Positions 7,742 through 15,977 of a stretch of DNA of 64,000 nt are shown piece after piece. The first letter of the stretch is position 1; every line of letters starts with the position of its first letter. Source of the stretch: RUG13409 sp045546135 (GTDB lineage Bacteria > Bacillota > Clostridia > Peptostreptococcales > Anaerovoracaceae). The notes under the pieces are model-generated. The model was given only the letters and a program-made list of their open reading frames with translations, was not told the DNA's origin and made no database searches. Location of the stretch: NCBI GenBank assembly GCA_045546135.1, contig JAZQCD010000016.1:27823-91822 (forward strand). Direction: 5' to 3'. The position numbers were made by a program, and so were the translations under genes.

Positions 7742-8959
7742 TTGAATATGGTTATGAAGGAAAGTACAAAAAGATCACTTACAGGAGCTTTGGTCATGAC
7801 ACTTTTGTCAGGCCTTCTTGTTTTTGTCATAGCTTTTTTTACTACTCCCATGTGCATAGTCATAAACGGAGATGAAGAGATAGAAGTAGAGTGCGGAGAT
7901 ACATTTGAAGACCCGGGAGCTTATGTCAGGTTTGGCCTTGGCGAAATAGCTTCCGAGGGCAATGTAGACACATCAAAGCTTGGGGAATATGAAATATGGT
8001 ATTCCTTTATAACCGAAAAAGTCAAAAGGACAGTCAGAGTCATCGACACTACAAGGCCGGAGATACATATTGAAGGTACTGCAACTTTGTCCATAGCAAA
8101 GGGAGATACCTATGTAGAGCAGGGCTTCAGCGCCTGGGATATAGCTGACGGAGACCTTACAGACAAGGTATGGACCGAAACAGATCTTGATACTTCGGTC
8201 CCCGGCGAATATCACATCTCATATTATGTGAGCGACAGTTCCGGCAACACTACAAGAGAAAGAAGAAAGGTCAGCGTGACTGAAGGCGGTCCCCTGACCA
8301 TGGATATGGTCCACTTCGATCTTGACCCGTATTATCCTGATGTGATCTGCAAAGAGACGCCCTATGATGAAGAAAAATACAAAAAAACAGTATTTTTCGG
8401 AGATTCTTTCATAGGATATATGGCAGCCTACAGGGTAGGCATTGCTGAGAATCTCTGGTCAAAGGGCGGCATGATACCTACAGAAGTCTACACAAGGGCT
8501 CTTGATATAGGTATAACCAAGACCTCATATACTTTCCCTCAGCTCATGGATAAATATCATCCGGAGACTGTCATAATACTCCTTGGCAATCAGGTATCAG
8601 CCTACTGGACCCATGACTATTTCAGAAGCGTCATGGATGGTATATACGGTGGTATCAAGGCGAAATATCCGGATACCAATATAGTGATCATGTCACTTTG
8701 CCCCTTCAGCGTTGAAGGAGATGCGGTGAATAAGTCACAAAGAGGTTTTTACAGGAACGACAGAGTAAACAAGATAAACGCTGTTTACTGCGAAATATGC
8801 AGGAAATACGGTCTTAAGTTCATGAATGTTGCAGAGGTACTAAAGGATCCTTCCAACGGTTACTGCAGAAAGGATCTGGTGGGACCTGACTATTTTCACC
8901 TGAATATGGTCGGCTTTTATGAACTGCTAGATTATGTTCAGCATCATATGGATTGGTAG
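7742..8959 (+). CDS. Membrane-anchored SGNH/GDSL hydrolase with Ig-like repeats
   Basis: A 405-residue surface protein. It has an N-terminal membrane helix (about 12-34), two bacterial Ig-like domains of the DUF5011 kind (about 40-100 and 105-180, each with a DxTxPEI or GDxxxD-style repeat), then an SGNH esterase domain starting with FFGDSF (catalytic Ser222) and ending with a D-x-x-H element, PDYFH. Such enzymes often deacylate peptidoglycan, teichoic acid or polysaccharide outside the cell; the substrate here is unknown. The start is uncertain: TTG at 7742 has the best spacing from AAAGGA, while ATG at 7748 or 7754 is possible. mazG follows 12 bases after the stop, probably in the same transcript. 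Confidence 0.8.
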   Translation: MNMVMKESTKRSLTGALVMTLLSGLLVFVIAFFTTPMCIVINGDEEIEVECGDTFEDPGAYVRFGLGEIASEGNVDTSKLGEYEIWYSFITEKVKRTVRVIDTTRPEIHIEGTATLSIAKGDTYVEQGFSAWDIADGDLTDKVWTETDLDTSVPGEYHISYYVSDSSGNTTRERRKVSVTEGGPLTMDMVHFDLDPYYPDVICKETPYDEEKYKKTVFFGDSFIGYMAAYRVGIAENLWSKGGMIPTEVYTRALDIGITKTSYTFPQLMDKYHPETVIILLGNQVSAYWTHDYFRSVMDGIYGGIKAKYPDTNIVIMSLCPFSVEGDAVNKSQRGFYRNDRVNKINAVYCEICRKYGLKFMNVAEVLKDPSNGYCRKDLVGPDYFHLNMVGFYELLDYVQHHMDW

Positions 8960-8971
8960 AAAGGTATATCT

Positions 8972-9460
8972 ATGGCACAGATAGATGAATTCAAAGAAGT
9001 CATAAAAAGATTAAGAGCAAAGGACGGATGTCCCTGGGACAAAGAGCAGACTCACAGCTCCCTAAAGGGCGATATCATGGAGGAAGCAGCTGAGGTCATA
9101 TGCGGCATAAACGTATATGAAGAGACAGGAGATCCTTCAAGCATGATGGATGAGCTTGGAGACCTTCTTCTTCAGGTGGTCATGGAAAGCGAAATAGCTT
9201 CTGAAGAAGGACTCTTTGACTTTGAAGATGTTGCAAGGAACGTAAAAGAAAAGATGATAAGAAGGCACCCTCACGTGTTCGGTGATGTGAAGGCCGATAC
9301 TACAGAGGAAGTGCTGAAGAACTGGGCAGAGATCAAAAAGGATGAGAAGTCGGGAAAAGAGTGGATGGATGAAAAGATACCTGAAGCATTTGATGAAGCA
9401 ATAGAACTTCTCAAAAAAGCAAAGGAAAAGAAACTAAAGAAGCTGGCAAAAAAAGACTGA
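8972..9460 (+). CDS. mazG: MazG nucleoside triphosphate pyrophosphohydrolase
   Basis: A 162-residue all-alpha NTP pyrophosphatase that hydrolyses (d)NTPs to monophosphate, a house-cleaning role. It has the signature LRAKDGCPWDKEQTHSSL near the N-terminus and the metal-binding EEAAE (37-41) and ELGD (61-64) motifs. The single-domain length is about 100 residues shorter than the two-domain E. coli protein, which is common in Firmicutes. It is probably expressed with the SGNH hydrolase just upstream. Confidence 0.93.
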   Translation: MAQIDEFKEVIKRLRAKDGCPWDKEQTHSSLKGDIMEEAAEVICGINVYEETGDPSSMMDELGDLLLQVVMESEIASEEGLFDFEDVARNVKEKMIRRHPHVFGDVKADTTEEVLKNWAEIKKDEKSGKEWMDEKIPEAFDEAIELLKKAKEKKLKKLAKKD

Positions 9461-9542
9461 TGTTTAAGTACTTGCCTTTCTTTGCTTTAGGTGGTTAAAT
9501 GTTTAGAGCAAAAATATTTCGATATACCTATGGGAGAAACTA

Positions 9543-9962
9543 ATGAAAACTGTAAACGAACATCTATATATAGGCGGTGAAAAGCCATCTGCAGACGCAT
9601 GGCTCGAGGATGCTAAAAAGGGTGAGAATGCAGGCCAGGTAGGCATGTATCTCATACACAACGGAGTAGTCAGAGAGACTGCAAAAAAGGAGATCTATTC
9701 TCCCGGATCTGAAGACAGGACCGTCACGGGAATGGAATTCTCTGCTGACGAGAAAAAAGTTCAGGATGCCATCCATATGGCTCTTGGCCTCAAAGGAGTT
9801 TACGCTGTGAAGGTATGGCTTGCTGACGGCAGGCTTGAAAAGGGGGACAACATCATGCAGGTCCTCATCGGGGCAGACTGCAGACCTAACTGCCTCGATG
9901 CGCTGACAAAGCTTGTTGGGACCATCAAGAACGAATGCGTAAAAGAACTGGAGATAATGTAA
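9543..9962 (+). CDS. MoaE-like molybdopterin synthase large subunit, divergent
   Basis: A 139-residue protein whose stretches QVGMYLIHNGVVRETAK and KGDNIMQVLIGADCRPNC match a short MoaE-like family common in anaerobes. Canonical MoaE adds sulphur from MoaD to precursor Z to make molybdopterin. This protein ends at VKELEIM and lacks the usual C-terminal PIWKKE-type segment that carries catalytic lysines, and no moaD gene is in the window. It could therefore be a variant synthase using another sulphur donor, or a related protein with a different task. Its stop overlaps the moaC start (TAATG), which ties it to cofactor synthesis. Confidence 0.7.
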   Translation: MKTVNEHLYIGGEKPSADAWLEDAKKGENAGQVGMYLIHNGVVRETAKKEIYSPGSEDRTVTGMEFSADEKKVQDAIHMALGLKGVYAVKVWLADGRLEKGDNIMQVLIGADCRPNCLDALTKLVGTIKNECVKELEIM

Positions 9963-10435
9963 TGGAATTTACTCACATAGATGAAAAGGGAATGCCCACC
10001 ATGGTCAATGTGGGTGAAAAGCCCGAGACCTTAAGGACCGCAAGAGCGGGAGGAAAGGTCTTTGTAAACAAGGATACTTTTGGACTCATAAAGTCCGGAG
10101 GAACGAAAAAAGGCGATGTCCTCTCTGTCGCAAAACTTGCAGGCATCATGGGTGCAAAAAAGACATCAGAGCTCATTCCTCTTTGTCACCCCATTTTTGT
10201 GGACGGCATAGACATGGAGCTTAGGCTCAATGAAGAAGAACTCTGCGTAGAGATAGAAGCAGAAGTCTCTATAACGGCCAAGACAGGTGTTGAGATGGAA
10301 GCCATGACAGCGGTTTCTGTTGCGGCTCTTACGGTCTACGACATGTGCAAGGCTGTACAAAGAGACGTAAGGATATCTGATATACATCTTCTTAAGAAGA
10401 CGGGCGGAGTTCACGGAGATTACGAAGCAAAGTAA
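9962..10435 (+). CDS. moaC: Cyclic pyranopterin monophosphate synthase MoaC
   Basis: With MoaA, converts GTP to cyclic pyranopterin monophosphate, the first step of molybdenum cofactor synthesis. The 157-residue protein has the family motifs SELIPLCHP (69-77), KTGVEMEAMTAVSVA (107-121) and YDMCK near 126, and ends in the typical KTGG-HGDY segment. The ATG at 9962 overlaps the previous stop by one base. A start further upstream would lie inside the moaE-like gene without need. It is followed 11 bases later by the MogA gene. Confidence 0.95.
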   Translation: MEFTHIDEKGMPTMVNVGEKPETLRTARAGGKVFVNKDTFGLIKSGGTKKGDVLSVAKLAGIMGAKKTSELIPLCHPIFVDGIDMELRLNEEELCVEIEAEVSITAKTGVEMEAMTAVSVAALTVYDMCKAVQRDVRISDIHLLKKTGGVHGDYEAK

Positions 10436-10446
10436 AGGAGAAAATC

Positions 10447-10938
10447 ATGTTTAAAGCAGCAGTCATAACAGTATCTGATTCATGCAGCAAGGGACTTGCA
10501 GAGGATAAGAGCGGTCCTACTCTTGTTTCCATGCTCAAAGAAGCAGGATGGGACGTAGTCTTTACGGACATTGTCCCGGACGAGATAGAAGACATTGAAA
10601 GAGTACTCATTCATTGCGCTGAGACCATAAGAGTTCAGCTTTGCGTAACTACAGGCGGAACAGGTTTTGCAAAAAGGGATGTTACTCCTGAAGCTACAAA
10701 ACTGGTCATCGAAAAGGAGACTCCGGGAATACCTGAGGCCATGAGAGCAGAGTCAATGAAGATCACGCCAAAGGGATGCCTCTCAAGAGAAGCAGCAGGA
10801 ATAAGGGGAGAGACTCTCATAGTCAACTGCCCAGGTTCTGTAAAGGCATGCAAGGAAACTTTAGGAGCAGTTCTTCCTGCTCTTGAGCATGGCGTAGAAA
10901 TGATGATGTCTTCCGGATCTGCAAACTGCGGTAGATAA
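10447..10938 (+). CDS. mog: Molybdopterin adenylyltransferase (MogA/MoaB family)
   Basis: A 163-residue MoCF_biosynth-domain protein that adenylates molybdopterin before metal insertion. The nucleotide/pterin-binding motif TTGGTGFAKRDVTPEAT is at about 74-90, and the N-terminus AAVITVSDSCSKG is typical. AAAGGAG ends just before the ATG. It lies between moaC and moaA in a tight four-gene unit. MogA and MoaB cannot be told apart by sequence alone, but the biochemical role is the same. Confidence 0.93.
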   Translation: MFKAAVITVSDSCSKGLAEDKSGPTLVSMLKEAGWDVVFTDIVPDEIEDIERVLIHCAETIRVQLCVTTGGTGFAKRDVTPEATKLVIEKETPGIPEAMRAESMKITPKGCLSREAAGIRGETLIVNCPGSVKACKETLGAVLPALEHGVEMMMSSGSANCGR

Positions 10939-10951
10939 GGAGCATCGTTTA

Positions 10952-11905
10952 ATGAAAGATTCTTTCGGAAGAGAAATATCATATTTGAGGATATCCCTTA
11001 CTGATAAGTGCAATCTCAGGTGCAGATACTGCATGCCCGAAGAAGGCGTGTGCCTTAAAAGCCATGAGGAGATGCTTACAGAAGACGAGTTCGTTCAGGC
11101 AGCAGAAGCAGCTGCTGAGCTTGGCGTAAAGAAGATAAGGCTAACAGGCGGCGAACCTCTTGTAAAGAAGAGCGTCGTTGCCATAACTGCAAGGATAGCA
11201 AAGATCCCCGGTATAGAAGACATAGCCTTTACGACCAACGGACTTCTTCTTCCAAAGCTGGGAAAAAGCCTTGTTGCAGCAGGCGCTACAAGGGTCAATC
11301 TGTCCATCGATACTCTGAATAAAGAGAAGTATGAATTCATCTCAAGAAGGCCTGCGCCGAACGACCTTCTCATAGGACTAAAGGCTGCCATTGATGCAGG
11401 TTTTAAGAAGATCAAGATCAATGCAGTCCTTGTGGGCGGTGTCAATGATGATGAGATAGAAGATCTTGCAAAGCTTACTCTTCAGTATCCTGTGGATGTG
11501 AGATTCATAGAGCTCATGCCCATGTATGATTCAGGAGATTTCGGACCTTCAGCATATCTTAATTCTGATATTGTCCTTGAAAAACTTCCGTATCTTGTTC
11601 CTATAGAAGACGACGGCAGCGTAGCAAAGAGGTACAGACTCCCGGGTGCCATGGGCGAAATAGGCCTCATATCTGCTGTTTCAAAGAGTTTTTGCGCTAC
11701 ATGTAACCGCATAAGGCTCACTGCAGACGGAAAGCTGAAACCCTGCCTTCACTCATCTCAGGAAATAAACATAAAAGGCCTTGATAAAGAGGGCATGAAA
11801 GAAAAAATGAAGGAAGCCATAATGGCTAAACCTCACTGCCATCCGGACCTTTCCTATGAGCACAGATCCGGTGCTGAAAGGAATATGAACCAGATAGGCG
11901 GCTGA
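10952..11905 (+). CDS. moaA: GTP 3',8-cyclase MoaA (radical SAM)
   Basis: Radical SAM enzyme that cyclises GTP for molybdenum cofactor synthesis. The 317-residue protein has the N-terminal cluster motif CNLRCRYC (Cys20, 24, 27), the GGEP SAM-binding element (RLTGGEPL near 65-72), the second cluster in FCATCNRIRLT...PCLHS (about 245-268), and the C-terminal RNMNQIGG ending that normally supplies the activating GG tail. It is complete and of normal length, last gene of the moa unit, and closed by a strong terminator. Confidence 0.96.
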   Translation: MKDSFGREISYLRISLTDKCNLRCRYCMPEEGVCLKSHEEMLTEDEFVQAAEAAAELGVKKIRLTGGEPLVKKSVVAITARIAKIPGIEDIAFTTNGLLLPKLGKSLVAAGATRVNLSIDTLNKEKYEFISRRPAPNDLLIGLKAAIDAGFKKIKINAVLVGGVNDDEIEDLAKLTLQYPVDVRFIELMPMYDSGDFGPSAYLNSDIVLEKLPYLVPIEDDGSVAKRYRLPGAMGEIGLISAVSKSFCATCNRIRLTADGKLKPCLHSSQEINIKGLDKEGMKEKMKEAIMAKPHCHPDLSYEHRSGAERNMNQIGG

Positions 11906-11922
11906 TAATATCAATGAAACAG

Positions 11923-11965
11923 AACCCCTTTCACAAGAGTAAAAACTCTGATGAAAGGGGTTTTT
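11923..11965 (+). terminator. Terminator of the moa operon
   Basis: A long hairpin (AACCCCTTTCA ... TGAAAGGGG with inner AGAGT/ACTCT) followed by five T residues. It separates the plus-strand moa operon from the convergent azlD gene. Confidence 0.9.
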
Positions 11966-11989
11966 CTCTGGTCTTTTTCAGCAAGAACT

Positions 11990-12319
11990 CTAGACGAATA
12001 CAAGCTGCACAAGGAGCATATAGACTGCAGTTCCTATGAATATGCTGAGAAGAGTATTCCTTTTCCAAATATGAGCGAGTATAACTATGATCGATGCTAT
12101 CAGTTCAGGAAGGAAAGCTCCTGCTGATGAGAATGATACATCCTTAAGGCAGAATATAACGAGCATACCCATTACTGCAGGAGGCAGCATCTTCCCCAGT
12201 TTTTCGATCATTGGAGGAGTCTTTTTGCTCGATGTGAAAATGAGGAAGGGTATGACCCTTATGACTGCAGTGACTGCTGCTGAAATGAGGATGGCAAGGA
12301 GTGCTGTTTTTTCGTTCAT
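11990..12319 (-). CDS. azlD: AzlD-family branched-chain amino acid exporter subunit
   Basis: A 109-residue membrane protein with three to four hydrophobic helices and the family-like start AILISAAVTAVIRVIPF. AzlD is the small partner of AzlC in two-part exporters of branched-chain amino acids or related compounds. It overlaps the end of azlC by four bases, the usual arrangement. The exported compound here is unknown. Confidence 0.9.
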   Translation of the reverse strand: MNEKTALLAILISAAVTAVIRVIPFLIFTSSKKTPPMIEKLGKMLPPAVMGMLVIFCLKDVSFSSAGAFLPELIASIIVILAHIWKRNTLLSIFIGTAVYMLLVQLVFV

Positions 12320-13059
12320 GGCTTTGCCTCCTTTTCATTTTTGACCAAACCATCTTCAGGGTCTTGATCTGTCTTTGCTTCTTCCTTTGGTTTTAAAAAT
12401 GAAAGGACCAGCGCTATCAAGACCATTGCAGGAATGAGAAAGTCATCTTTTCCGAATATCACAAGGCATAAAGCGGCACTTGCAAGACCTGTGATCGCAG
12501 GTCTTTTGTCCTTATTATCCATCCATTGCTGTGTAAAGACTGATATGAAAAGCGCTGTCAATACAAAATCTATGCCCTTAGTATCGAAGGGAAGTATGTT
12601 TCCTATAAGCCCTCCTATGACGCATCCTGCTATCCAATATGAGTGATTCATAAGGGAAAGGAAAAAAGCATAGGTATGGAAATCTTCTTTAGACATGTCC
12701 TCATGACCGGAACATACGAGTGAATAGGTCTCATCTGTAAGAGCAAGCATGAGGTAAGGCTTTTTTGCTCCTGCTTCGCTGTATTTGCCTGCCATGGATA
12801 TGCCGTAAAAAAGGTGCCTTAAGTTAACAAGAAGGGTAGTCACTGCAACAGTAAGCAGCGATGCGCCTCCTGCCATGAGGGGGATCATAGCATATTGCAT
12901 GGATCCTGCAAAAATGAGAAGAGCCATGATGAATGCCCAGAAGGCTCCATACCCTATATCTTTTAAGAGCACGCCAAAACCTATCCCAAGGAGCAGATAA
13001 CCGCTTAGGACAGGTATGGATGATACGAAAGTTTCTTTTAATATCTCTTTTTTAGTCAT
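12316..13059 (-). CDS. azlC: AzlC-family branched-chain amino acid exporter
   Basis: A 247-residue membrane protein with the AzlC signature GYLLLGIGFGVLLKDIGYGAFWA near the N-terminus and several later helices. It forms the exporter with AzlD. I chose the ATG at 13059. A GTG at 13095 would overlap the iclR end by 29 bases and add residues not expected in the family. TATAAT on the minus strand (13071-13066) ends only six bases before this ATG, so besides read-through from iclR there may be an internal promoter giving a leaderless mRNA. Confidence 0.9.
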   Translation of the reverse strand: MTKKEILKETFVSSIPVLSGYLLLGIGFGVLLKDIGYGAFWAFIMALLIFAGSMQYAMIPLMAGGASLLTVAVTTLLVNLRHLFYGISMAGKYSEAGAKKPYLMLALTDETYSLVCSGHEDMSKEDFHTYAFFLSLMNHSYWIAGCVIGGLIGNILPFDTKGIDFVLTALFISVFTQQWMDNKDKRPAITGLASAALCLVIFGKDDFLIPAMVLIALVLSFLKPKEEAKTDQDPEDGLVKNEKEAKP

Positions 13060-13066
13060 GCCCCTA

Positions 13067-13843
13067 TTATACCATCTCTTTTTTTCTGTGACCAAGCGCT
13101 ATTGAGATCATCGAAGCTGTTGAACAAACCTTTTCTATGGCTTGTTTGAACTCTTCAGAGTGGATGCTCCTGAACATACCTATGACACCGACTGTGTAAC
13201 GTACATCTCCGTTTGCATTGAATACGGGAGCTGAGATGGACCTGAGTCCTATCCTGTATTCACCGTTTTCGATAGCATATCCGTTTTTTCTGCACTCCTC
13301 GATCTCCTCCATGAGCTTTCCTATGTCAGTTATAGTATGAGGCGTGAAATGAGTCAGTCCTGATCTCTTCAGCAAGTTTGCAGCTTCTTTTTCGGGCATG
13401 GACGAAAGAAAGACCTTGCCCTGCGATGTGCAGTAGAGAGGAAGCCTTGCTCCTACGTCAGAGACTATCCTGAGCTGATCTCTTGCTTCCACTTGATCCA
13501 GTGTGACGACGCTGCTTCCGCTTAAGACCGAGATGGTAACGCAGGTCCGTATTTCGTGAGTGAGGAGCTCCATATATGGCCTTGCTACAGTTGAGATATC
13601 CCAGGAGCGCTCTATTTGATGTCCGTATTCAAAGAGTCTGAAACCCAAAGCATACTTGCCTTCCAAGGTCTGATAAACGACATCATATTCTCTCATGGTA
13701 TTGAGCAGTCCGAAAACAGTACTTTTAGGATAACCGCTCATATTTGCAATGGCAGTAAGAGAAAGGGGACTGCCCGATGAACTGAGAACCTGAAGGAGTT
13801 CCATTGCTTTTGCGACCGACTGTATATTGTTTTTGTCTTTCAT
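13067..13843 (-). CDS. IclR-family transcriptional regulator
   Basis: A 258-residue regulator with an N-terminal winged helix (about 15-75, including LTAIANMSGYPKSTVFGLLNTM) and a C-terminal IclR effector domain with SQGKVFLSSMP and ENGEYRIGLRSISAPVFN. AAGGAG stands before the start. It is the first gene of iclR-azlC-azlD, so it very likely controls the exporter. Two palindromes in the divergent interval (13892-13905 and 13961-13975) are candidate operators. The effector is unknown. Confidence 0.92.
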   Translation of the reverse strand: MKDKNNIQSVAKAMELLQVLSSSGSPLSLTAIANMSGYPKSTVFGLLNTMREYDVVYQTLEGKYALGFRLFEYGHQIERSWDISTVARPYMELLTHEIRTCVTISVLSGSSVVTLDQVEARDQLRIVSDVGARLPLYCTSQGKVFLSSMPEKEAANLLKRSGLTHFTPHTITDIGKLMEEIEECRKNGYAIENGEYRIGLRSISAPVFNANGDVRYTVGVIGMFRSIHSEEFKQAIEKVCSTASMISIALGHRKKEMV

Positions 13844-13891
13844 TTTTTAAGGCTCCTTAAGCAGCTGATATCAAAGATCATCTTTTTTTTG

Positions 13892-13933
13892 TCTGTATAT
13901 ACAGATTCTAAATTGGAAAAGGACAAGAGTCAA
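13892..13933 (-). promoter_or_regulatory. iclR promoter with overlapping palindromic operator
   Basis: On the minus strand TTGACT (13933-13928), 17 bases, then TAGAAT (13910-13905). The perfect 14-base palindrome TCTGTATATACAGA (13892-13905) covers the expected transcript start, an ideal position for autorepression by the IclR protein. Confidence 0.55.
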
Positions 13934-13960
13934 ATATTTTCCGATGATATTAAACAATAA

Positions 13961-14013
13961 TTCGGCATTACCGAACAAAATCTATTGGATATATTTAGGA
14001 CTGATGATAAAAT
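13961..14013 (+). promoter_or_regulatory. Promoter of the MoeA-like gene with upstream inverted repeat
   Basis: TTGGAT (13985-13990), 17 bases, TAAAAT (14008-14013). The inverted repeat TTCGG-CATTA-CCGAA (13961-13975) ends 9 bases before the -35 box, a place usual for an activator or an IclR-type protein. Confidence 0.5.
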
Positions 14014-14046
14014 ACCAGCATCATTTTAAGCTTAAAGGAAAATCAA

Positions 14047-15069
14047 ATGAAACTTATCAAGACGGAAGAGGCTGTCGGACATATTCTTTGTCATGACATG
14101 ACTCAAATAATCAAAGACGAATTTAAAGGACCCCGCTTTAGAAAAGGACATGTAGTCACAGAAGAGGATATCCCTGTACTTCTCAGTATGGGAAAAGAGC
14201 ATCTTTATGTGTATGAAGTAACTCCCGGCATGATCCACGAAGATGATGCAGCTGAAAGACTTCTCGCCCTTTGCGACATTGAAAATATGACAAGAAGCGA
14301 GACAAAAGAAGGAAAGATAGAGTTAAAAGCAGACATCGACGGACTCTTTATGGTCGATTCAAAAAGGCTCATTGATGTCAACAGCCAAGATGAAGTTATG
14401 ATCGCCACAAGAAAGGGCGGAACGGCTGTAAAAAAAGGTGACAAACTTGCAGGAATGAGAGTCATACCTCTCATAATCGAGGATGAAAAGCTAAAGAAAG
14501 CAGAAGAAGCTGCAGGCGGAAAACCTGTTCTTTGCTTAAGACCCTTTGTAAGAAAGACTGCTTGCATCATTTCAACGGGAAGCGAAGTAAAGAAGGGCCT
14601 CATAAAGGATACTTTTACTCCTGTAGTAGCAGGAAAACTCAAAGCATTTGGCATAGAGACTCTTGATATCGACTATTCCGGCGATGGAGTAGATAATGTC
14701 AAGGATATGATACTTGTTAAAAAAGAACAGTTCCATCCTGACATGATACTTTGCACAGGCGGAATGAGCGTAGACCCGGATGATACTACTCCGGGAGGGA
14801 TCAGGGCTGCAGGCGCAAAAGTCGTATGCTACGGAGCCCCTGTGCTTCCGGGCGCAATGTTCCTTATTGCATATTTTGATGACGGAACACCCATCATGGG
14901 ACTTCCCGGGTGCGTGATGTATGCAAAAGCAACAGTGTTCGATCTGGTCCTTCCTAAGGTCGCAGCAGACATAAAGGTCACTAAAGCAGATATTTCTGCT
15001 CTTGGCGAAGGCGGTCTTTGCCTTGGCTGCAAAGAGTGCCGCTATCCGGTATGCCCCTTTGGAAAATAG
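14047..15069 (+). CDS. MoeA-like molybdopterin-binding protein
   Basis: A 340-residue protein with a MoCF_biosynth (pterin-binding) domain in the C-terminal half. It contains the motif ILCTGGMSVDPDDTTPGGI and a PGAMFLIAYFDDG...MGLPGCVMYAKATVFDLVLP ending as in MoeA-type proteins. It is shorter than canonical MoeA (about 400 residues), and its N-terminus (KTEEAVGHILCHDMTQIIKD) is that of a clostridial subfamily seen near molybdenum enzymes. The C-terminal tail has a cysteine cluster CLGCKECRYPVCPFGK, not normal in MoeA, which could bind metal. It probably acts in metal insertion or cofactor handling and is followed at once by modABC. Confidence 0.8.
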   Translation: MKLIKTEEAVGHILCHDMTQIIKDEFKGPRFRKGHVVTEEDIPVLLSMGKEHLYVYEVTPGMIHEDDAAERLLALCDIENMTRSETKEGKIELKADIDGLFMVDSKRLIDVNSQDEVMIATRKGGTAVKKGDKLAGMRVIPLIIEDEKLKKAEEAAGGKPVLCLRPFVRKTACIISTGSEVKKGLIKDTFTPVVAGKLKAFGIETLDIDYSGDGVDNVKDMILVKKEQFHPDMILCTGGMSVDPDDTTPGGIRAAGAKVVCYGAPVLPGAMFLIAYFDDGTPIMGLPGCVMYAKATVFDLVLPKVAADIKVTKADISALGEGGLCLGCKECRYPVCPFGK

Positions 15070-15132
15070 ATCTTAAAGCACATTTTTTGGTCCTTTGACT
15101 CTTTGATGGTTGATCAGGATAGGAAGAAAAAT

Positions 15133-15921
15133 ATGAAAAGATTCTTTGCATTTCTTTTGGTCCTCGTACTTGCATTCAGCATGGCAGCATGCGGGAAAAA
15201 GGAGGACCAGTCAAAAGAAACTGAACTGACTGTGTTTGCAGCAGCCTCACTTACTGAATCACTTACAGCCATATGTGATAAGTATATGACCGCTCATCCT
15301 GATGTAAAGATCTTGTTCAATTTCGATTCATCAGGGAAACTGCTCACACAGATAAATGAGGGAGCAGTGTGCGATGTATTCATTTCTGCTGCTCCTAAGC
15401 AGATGAATACTTTGGATGAAGCAGGGATGCTCCTTGAAGGAACAAGGTTCGATCTTCTTGAAAACAAGGTCGCCCTTGCAGTTGCTGAAGGCAATCCTAA
15501 AAATATACAAAGCTTTGATGAACTTGCAGAGCTTCTTAAAAACGGAGATGTAAGCCTTGCCATAGGAAACAGCGATGTTCCTGTAGGGCAATATACTGAG
15601 AAGATATTTAAGTATTACGGTATAGATGAGCCTTCTGTTTCTTCAAAACTAACCTACGGCAGCAATGTAAAGGAAGTCACATCTGCAGTAAGCGAATCTG
15701 CTGTAGACTGCGGCATCATATATGCTTCGGACGCATATTCTGCAGACCTTGAAGTCTCAGCTGTTGCCACAGCTGAAATGTGCGGACAGGTCATATACCC
15801 TGCAGCCGTCATAAAAGCTTCTGAGAACATCGATGCAGCAAAGGACTTCCTTGAGTACTTAACAGGAGCCGAAGCATCGGCTGAATTTGAAGCAGTACTA
15901 TTTACACCTCTTGTGAGATAG
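15133..15921 (+). CDS. modA: Molybdate ABC transporter substrate-binding lipoprotein
   Basis: A 262-residue periplasmic-type binding protein anchored as a lipoprotein; the lipobox is SMAAC with Cys20. The start of the mature domain, LTVFAAASLTESL, and NFDSSGKLLTQI are classic ModA anion-binding segments. I placed the start at 15133, where AGGAAG is 6 bases upstream and the signal peptide begins MKRFF. An upstream ATG would add ten residues before a normal signal sequence. It delivers molybdate or tungstate to ModB; the sequence does not separate the two. Confidence 0.93.
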   Translation: MKRFFAFLLVLVLAFSMAACGKKEDQSKETELTVFAAASLTESLTAICDKYMTAHPDVKILFNFDSSGKLLTQINEGAVCDVFISAAPKQMNTLDEAGMLLEGTRFDLLENKVALAVAEGNPKNIQSFDELAELLKNGDVSLAIGNSDVPVGQYTEKIFKYYGIDEPSVSSKLTYGSNVKEVTSAVSESAVDCGIIYASDAYSADLEVSAVATAEMCGQVIYPAAVIKASENIDAAKDFLEYLTGAEASAEFEAVLFTPLVR

Positions 15922-15938
15922 GCAAAAATACACTTATA

Positions 15939-15960
15939 CCGGAGATAAAGCTCCGGCTTT
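15939..15960 (+). terminator. Weak hairpin between modA and modB
   Basis: CCGGAG pairs with CTCCGG, followed by CTTTTCTTT. It probably trims or attenuates transcription so that modA is made in excess over modBC. Confidence 0.5.
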
Positions 15961-15977
15961 TCTTTCTTTGGTGATCT

